DNA of 36,027 nt from Hemicentrotus pulcherrimus (lineage: Eukaryota; Echinodermata; Echinoidea; Camarodonta; Strongylocentrotidae): contig BEXV01001055.1 in the NCBI GenBank assembly GCA_003118195.1, positions 56,350 through 92,376 on the forward strand, given 5' to 3'. Position 1 is the first letter of the stretch. Each line of letters begins with the position of its first letter. The notes under the pieces were generated by a model. That model did no database searches, was not told the DNA's origin, and was given only the letters and a program-made list of their open reading frames with translations. Shown here piece by piece: positions 31,601 through 36,027 of this stretch. A program made the position numbers and the translations under genes.

Positions 31601-33101
31601 AATCACCCTGAATTCCGTCTGTTTTTAACAGAATTTAAGTGGGCTGTAATCCAGACTTTCTAAAGTTGAACTTAATTCACAAATAGGCTCTATTCCTCAT
31701 ATTTTTATATGGTAGAAATGTATATGAAACGATTTGATCTGATTTGATTTGAACTGGTTAAATTCAAAAGGTAACTGATAAAAGGGAATCCAATATTCTT
31801 GAATTAGTAGGCCATATATACACTTGTTCCTCCGGAATATTGCCAGGTGTTAGCCCTGTAAAAGTATGTCAACCATTCAGTAGAAAGCACAGAGCTCATT
31901 TAGAGTATAATGGAGATTGAAGCAAAGTACATTTTCTGCTTCACATTGTTAGGAATATATAAGTATATCTCAAGTTCAACATTATGTATATTATTCTTCT
32001 GACATCTAAAAGTCAGCAACAGAATACATAATTTTATTCAATGAATTTATTTCTTGGATACATACATGTAGCTGGGCTAATCACAGGAACTTTGTGAACA
32101 TCTTGTCCCACGTGGTGAACATGTTTGATAAAACCTGAAGGAAATTGTAACTTGTCACTCTATAAAATTGGGAAAAAACGATAATACACAACCTTGATAT
32201 GATAACCCATCCTCATTAAAAGCATTAATTATTGTTACTCACTCCTTTTTATGGCAGAAAATTCATCTTTCACGATATCATTAACAAAATAAATTATTTA
32301 GCTTTATGATCTTTCAAGTTCACTCAAAGACTTATCTTTGAATACCTCTAAGCAGGCACACACATCCACCATCCGATAAGTAGAAATCATTACTCATACT
32401 CTCATTCATATACTATTACGAGACTCTCAGACAGGAAACATGACTGATGCGGTTTTAATAGGGATTTTTCTTCTTCTCGGCTTTGATGTAAGATGTATAT
32501 TCAGTGACCTCCACATCACTGACACACAGCCTTTGGTTGATAGCAGACCTTTATAAAAAAGTGACTTTACACAATTTGACATGATGAGTGAAAGAAGACA
32601 ACAAAAATTGTCCTCTTGACATAACGAAGAAAATTATGTTACCATGGCAATGGAATGTCAGTATTGACAGTGCTCAGCAGGTGTCGAGGATGTCATAATT
32701 GCATCATCAAATCTTGTAATAGGGCCCAATTTAGTTGGATATCCTTGACAGTTTTCGGCCAGCTACCTATCTCCCCTTCAGCTTCTCTGGTATTTATGTT
32801 TGCCAAATAAAATGGATAGGTAACCAATTACCTGAGATCTCCTTTTATTTTATCTTAAGTCAAGTTCATTGTGGTTTTTAATGATAAATTTACGTCTTTC
32901 TGATGGATAGGATGAAATCTTGGAATGATTCACAAATGAAGCTTTAATTTATGAGGTTATGCATTTGAATCTATCATTTCCTAAGGATTGATTGGGAATT
33001 ATATTCATGAGGCTGGCAGAAGTTGATACATTTATAGAAACCTCTTATTGGATTTTGTTGTTGTAGATAACACTCTCTCTCTTAATAACACCCCTATTCC
33101 A

Positions 33102-33180
33102 TTCTCTCTCTCTCTCTCTCTCCCTCTCTCCCTCCCTCTCCCTCCCTCTCCCTCTCCCTCTCTTTCTCTCCCTTCCTCTA
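33102..33180 (+). repeat. (TC)n / (CCCT)n microsatellite
   Basis: CT repeats grade into CCCT/CCT repeats on the plus strand. The open frame through it is a Ser/Leu/Pro low-complexity artefact. Confidence 0.9.
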
Positions 33181-33507
33181 TGTCTCCCTTTCTCTATGTC
33201 TCCCTTCCCCTTTCATCTGTTCTCTACTTGTCATAAAATAACAAGGATATTAAGCTTGACAAGTCAATTAGATGTAGTTTTCAGTGGGATTTATCTGATT
33301 AGCCTGGTGTAATCATAACTAATATTGAGGCAACATTCTAAAGTACAACACATATTTCAATATCCTTGGTATGTATTGCGTTGTTATTAATGAATGTCAT
33401 ATTGTATAGCCTTTCATTGCCTGCATGCATGATATTTTCATTCAGCTGAGGCCTAGAGCTCAAGCTTTGAAGACCCACCGCTGGGTCAATATTCTTTGCA
33501 TTTCATT

Positions 33508-33583
33508 CTTTCTCTCTCTCTCTCTCTCTCTCACTCTCTCTTTCTCATTCTATCCCTCCCTCCCTCCCTCCTTTTCTCTCTCT
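33508..33583 (+). repeat. (TC)n / (CCCT)n microsatellite
   Basis: A second composite tract about 330 bases after the previous one, with the same order: CT repeats first, then CCCT repeats. The similar structure may reflect a local duplication. Confidence 0.85.
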
Positions 33584-34260
33584 GTTCCATATCTGGAGGT
33601 AATAAATAACTTTGAAATCTAATACTAGCTGTAAGTAAATCAAATTGTGTATGAAAATAGAAGTTTGCTTCGATGACCATCGAACATACTTGCCATTCCA
33701 TAGTTGTTGATTTTCTTTCCGATGAAATGAAATCGAATGAAAATTTACTACTTTCACAAAGTCAATGGCATGCAGAGTTTTGTTAAAAAGTAGGTTGATG
33801 CTTTTTTAAGGGTATCTTTAAAAAAGAAAAGTGAATGTACCTTATTTAAGATTGATGTCACTTTTTACTGAATTTTCTTGCATTAACTGTCATTGTGTTA
33901 ATAGCATGTTCATGTTGCATATCAACTCTGTTATTTAAATAGAATAAGTATTCTAACTGAATAACTTTTTTTTGGGGGGGAGGGGGGGAAATGAAAAATG
34001 AAAAATTGTTTCTTCCCTTTCCTGAAATATATTTTCTTGGGTTTTCTTTATTCTTGATTAGGAAGGGGGAGTTGAAAGGAAGTTAATATTTTCTCTCATT
34101 TTGTTTTCTCCAATCTTTGAATTGTAATTTATTTCATTTTAGTTTAATTTAGTTTTGTGTAGGGTGGAAGAATTGTGCTCAAAAGAGTGATAAACTGTTA
34201 AAACGTGGCATAAATGCATAAATAAAATGATGATAAATCTAATTTGTTTTTGCAAATCAG

Positions 34261-34482
34261 GATGGGAGAAAGTAAAGCATGCTATGAGCAAGAGGCATTT
34301 AGCTGAAGTCAACAGACAGCGCTTGATGACATCATCAACTGAGGAGAGTCCTCCGGTTGCTAAGCGACAGGAGATGGCGGAGGATGGGTACCTCACACCA
34401 GGAGATTCTACTGATGATGGGATCAGGAATGTATCTTCCAGGAGAGGAGATGGAAGCAAGAAATCACACTCTAGCAACAGAG
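34261..34482 (+). CDS. Second coding exon of the coiled-coil, Ser-rich gene (partial gene)
   Basis: A pyrimidine-rich acceptor (TTTTTGCAAATCAG) precedes it, and AGAG|GTAGAG follows as donor. It supplies two bases of codon 500 (Gly), residues 501-573 and one base of codon 574, so it is a 222-base exon of phase 1 at both ends. Such an exon could be skipped without shifting the frame. It begins WEKVKHAMSKRHLAEVNRQR, a basic, probably helical segment; continues with a Ser/Pro/Glu stretch and DGYLTPGDSTDDG (541-553), an acidic patch with a possible proline-directed Thr-Pro phosphosite; and ends basic and Ser-rich (SSRRGDGSKKSHSSNR). The composition matches the first coding exon. The frame stays open only to a TAG soon after the donor, so further exons and the C-terminus lie beyond the window. 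Confidence 0.8.
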
Positions 34483-35996
34483 GTAGAGTCCTTCTCTTCT
34501 TGTTATATGTAGTATTGATCATTTTTAGGTTCATGTACTCTCAGATCAATTTCTAGCACATGTTTCCTAATTGGGGTACTATCTAACAATAGAGGGAGCT
34601 GTGTAACCAAACTTGGGCATTGTCTAACTTATTCATCACACTTATGACTTTTTCATTGCTTTATCCCACTTATGTACCAAGCCATTTCAACAATTCAAAG
34701 AATTCTGAATTACAAAAACCACCCAAAAAAAAAAGAATACTGAAGGAAATATTACCAGAAAAAAAAAATTATCTATGAGATTTTCACTGTCATAGTTAGG
34801 TGTTTTGTACATTGTTAAGTATAAACAGGAAGGACAGAGAATAACACAGCGTTTTAACTTTTAAAAATAGATTAGTGGTCAATTTAAATGCTTGCAATTT
34901 TGGAAATGTTGAACAGGTATTTAATCTGTTTAGAATGAATTACTTATATTTTTCTTATTCCAAAGATATCAAAGATGAATTCAAACCTTGCTTTGAAATG
35001 AATCAATACCGCTAAGATATTTGTGATAAAATTAGATGTGGGTAGGATTTGGAATTCTGGGAAAGGCATCAACCACTTTTTGACAAAATTAATGAATTTC
35101 CCTGCATGGAATTTCAGCTCAGATAAGTTATATGATTCATTACCAGAAAGCTGAAGCCAATACTGGGATGTCATCATATCCATAAAAAAAATCTATCAAG
35201 GTTTTGTAATATCGTTTTCACAATGAAACTTAGTTTGTTTCCTGTGATGTTGTAAAATGTGTTTCTCCTGATATTTGAAGATTAAAACCAACAGGGTCTT
35301 ATGGTCTTGATTGGAAACCATCCCAATTGATATTTATACTTTATTTTCACAAACTTTTGAACTTTGTACACTTGCCAAGTAACTTTCAGTCAGGGGCTTA
35401 GATTAATTTCATTTATATAAATAATTAACTCTTAGATCCTTGCCAAAAATTTAAACTATCTTTAATAAGATTATTAGTGACACATTTTGAACACACCTTT
35501 GCAAGTTTAATTTTGAATTAGAGCAAGGAAATTATACAGCAAGTTATAATTTTTTGTCAAAAACCCGAGAAACCTCAAGATTTTTGTATAGTTGAATTCT
35601 GAAAATGTTCATTTTGGAGGGATTTGCTTTTATGCACCCCTTATGCACTTAATTATTGTATAAACTCACAATTAATTGTTTTATTTTATTAAACTGGTGA
35701 TTGTTGGTGGTCTTCTTTCTAACGCATTATTTTATACTCACAAATTTGTGTAGATTTCCACTCCTTATTTTAATTCATTAATACTGTCTGATGATGATTT
35801 CATATGAATACCAAATTGCACTGCGACTTGAGTGTTTTGCTAACAAAATATAATCCACAAATATGATAATCATGGTTTATATATATGAGCTTTATATAAT
35901 GCATGTTACATTTATGTCAACTTGTTGTTTAATCATATTTATTCACTTGCTAAGAAAAGAAACCTCTTAACACATTATATTATGTCAAATTCGCAT

Positions 35997-36027
<31 letters not shown>
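34483..36027 (+). other. Start of the next intron, truncated by the window
   Basis: It begins GTAGAG. AT-rich with short A runs (34725-34735, 34760-34768). No further exon with credible splice signals and matching phase is visible before the edge. The minus-strand frame at 34944-35183 lacks any recognisable domain. Confidence 0.6.
35999..36027. repeat. (AT)n microsatellite at the window edge
   Basis: At least 29 bases of AT repeats reaching the last base, so its true length is unknown. Possibly an assembly or clone boundary. Confidence 0.9.

Larger units (their letters stand above)
20789..34260 (+). other. Large intron (13,472 bp, phase 1)
   Basis: It starts GTAAGA after CGAG and ends with TTTTTGCAAATCAG. 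The one base left over from the first coding exon plus two from the next make a GGA glycine codon and keep the frame, which is strong support for this splice. The intron is AT-rich and full of repeats listed separately. Numerous 60-120 codon open frames on both strands show no domain and no splice-flanked structure, and I treat them as chance. Less AT-rich islands lie near 26450-26590, 27600-27720 and 30430-30640. Confidence 0.8.

Noticed and set aside
34227..34260. Extension of the second coding exon to an upstream ATG at 34227
   Set aside because: The segment before 34261 is a normal pyrimidine-rich acceptor region, and the frame fits the first exon exactly only when joined at 34261.

Overview
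The window looks like intron-rich animal nuclear DNA. It is AT-rich with low CpG. The one convincing gene has a long coding exon, consensus GT/AG splice sites and a 13.5 kb intron. The remainder carries animal-type repeats: a tRNA-derived SINE, a LINE-like 3' tail, Harbinger-like and foldback MITEs, TC/GA microsatellites and decayed tandem duplications. The repeat style suggests a marine invertebrate such as an echinoderm, but that is inference; no sequence here fixes the species. There are no operons, prokaryotic genes, CRISPR arrays or recognisable rRNA or functional tRNA genes.

Layout: positions 1-18121 are non-coding as far as can be read (upstream region or 5' introns). They hold a 326-bp foldback element (1593-1918), two copies of a short palindromic repeat (2365, 2627), a SINE-like sequence (about 6841), a 201-bp MITE inside a 53-bp tandem duplication (7719-8030), a LINE-like tail (11559), two decayed tandem duplications (12943-14016), long purine or pyrimidine tracts, and a CpG-richer block ending at a perfect splice donor (15690-16412) that may be a promoter and first exon. 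Positions 18122-18218 and 18969-19290 look like 5'UTR exons. The open reading frame starts at ATG 19291 and runs to a donor at 20788. A 13,472-bp intron follows, and the frame resumes in exactly matching phase at 34261-34482. That exon ends at another donor, so the gene continues beyond the right edge.

The encoded protein is at least 573 residues and lacks its C-terminus. It has one predicted coiled coil near residues 78-135 and is otherwise a basic, serine-rich, probably disordered chain with repeated basic-Ser/Thr-Asp phosphosite-like motifs. I do not recognise the family. The large intron holds a roughly 111-bp decayed tandem array directly after the donor, two more foldback elements (23352, 24201), a G-rich polypurine block, a 12-bp minisatellite, a 544-bp terminal-inverted-repeat element (28213) and another copy of the palindromic repeat (31161).

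I see no new multi-gene system. The most informative items are the MITE with its own empty site preserved beside it, the four-copy palindromic repeat family, the modular 28.2-28.8 kb element, and the unidentified phosphomotif-rich gene.
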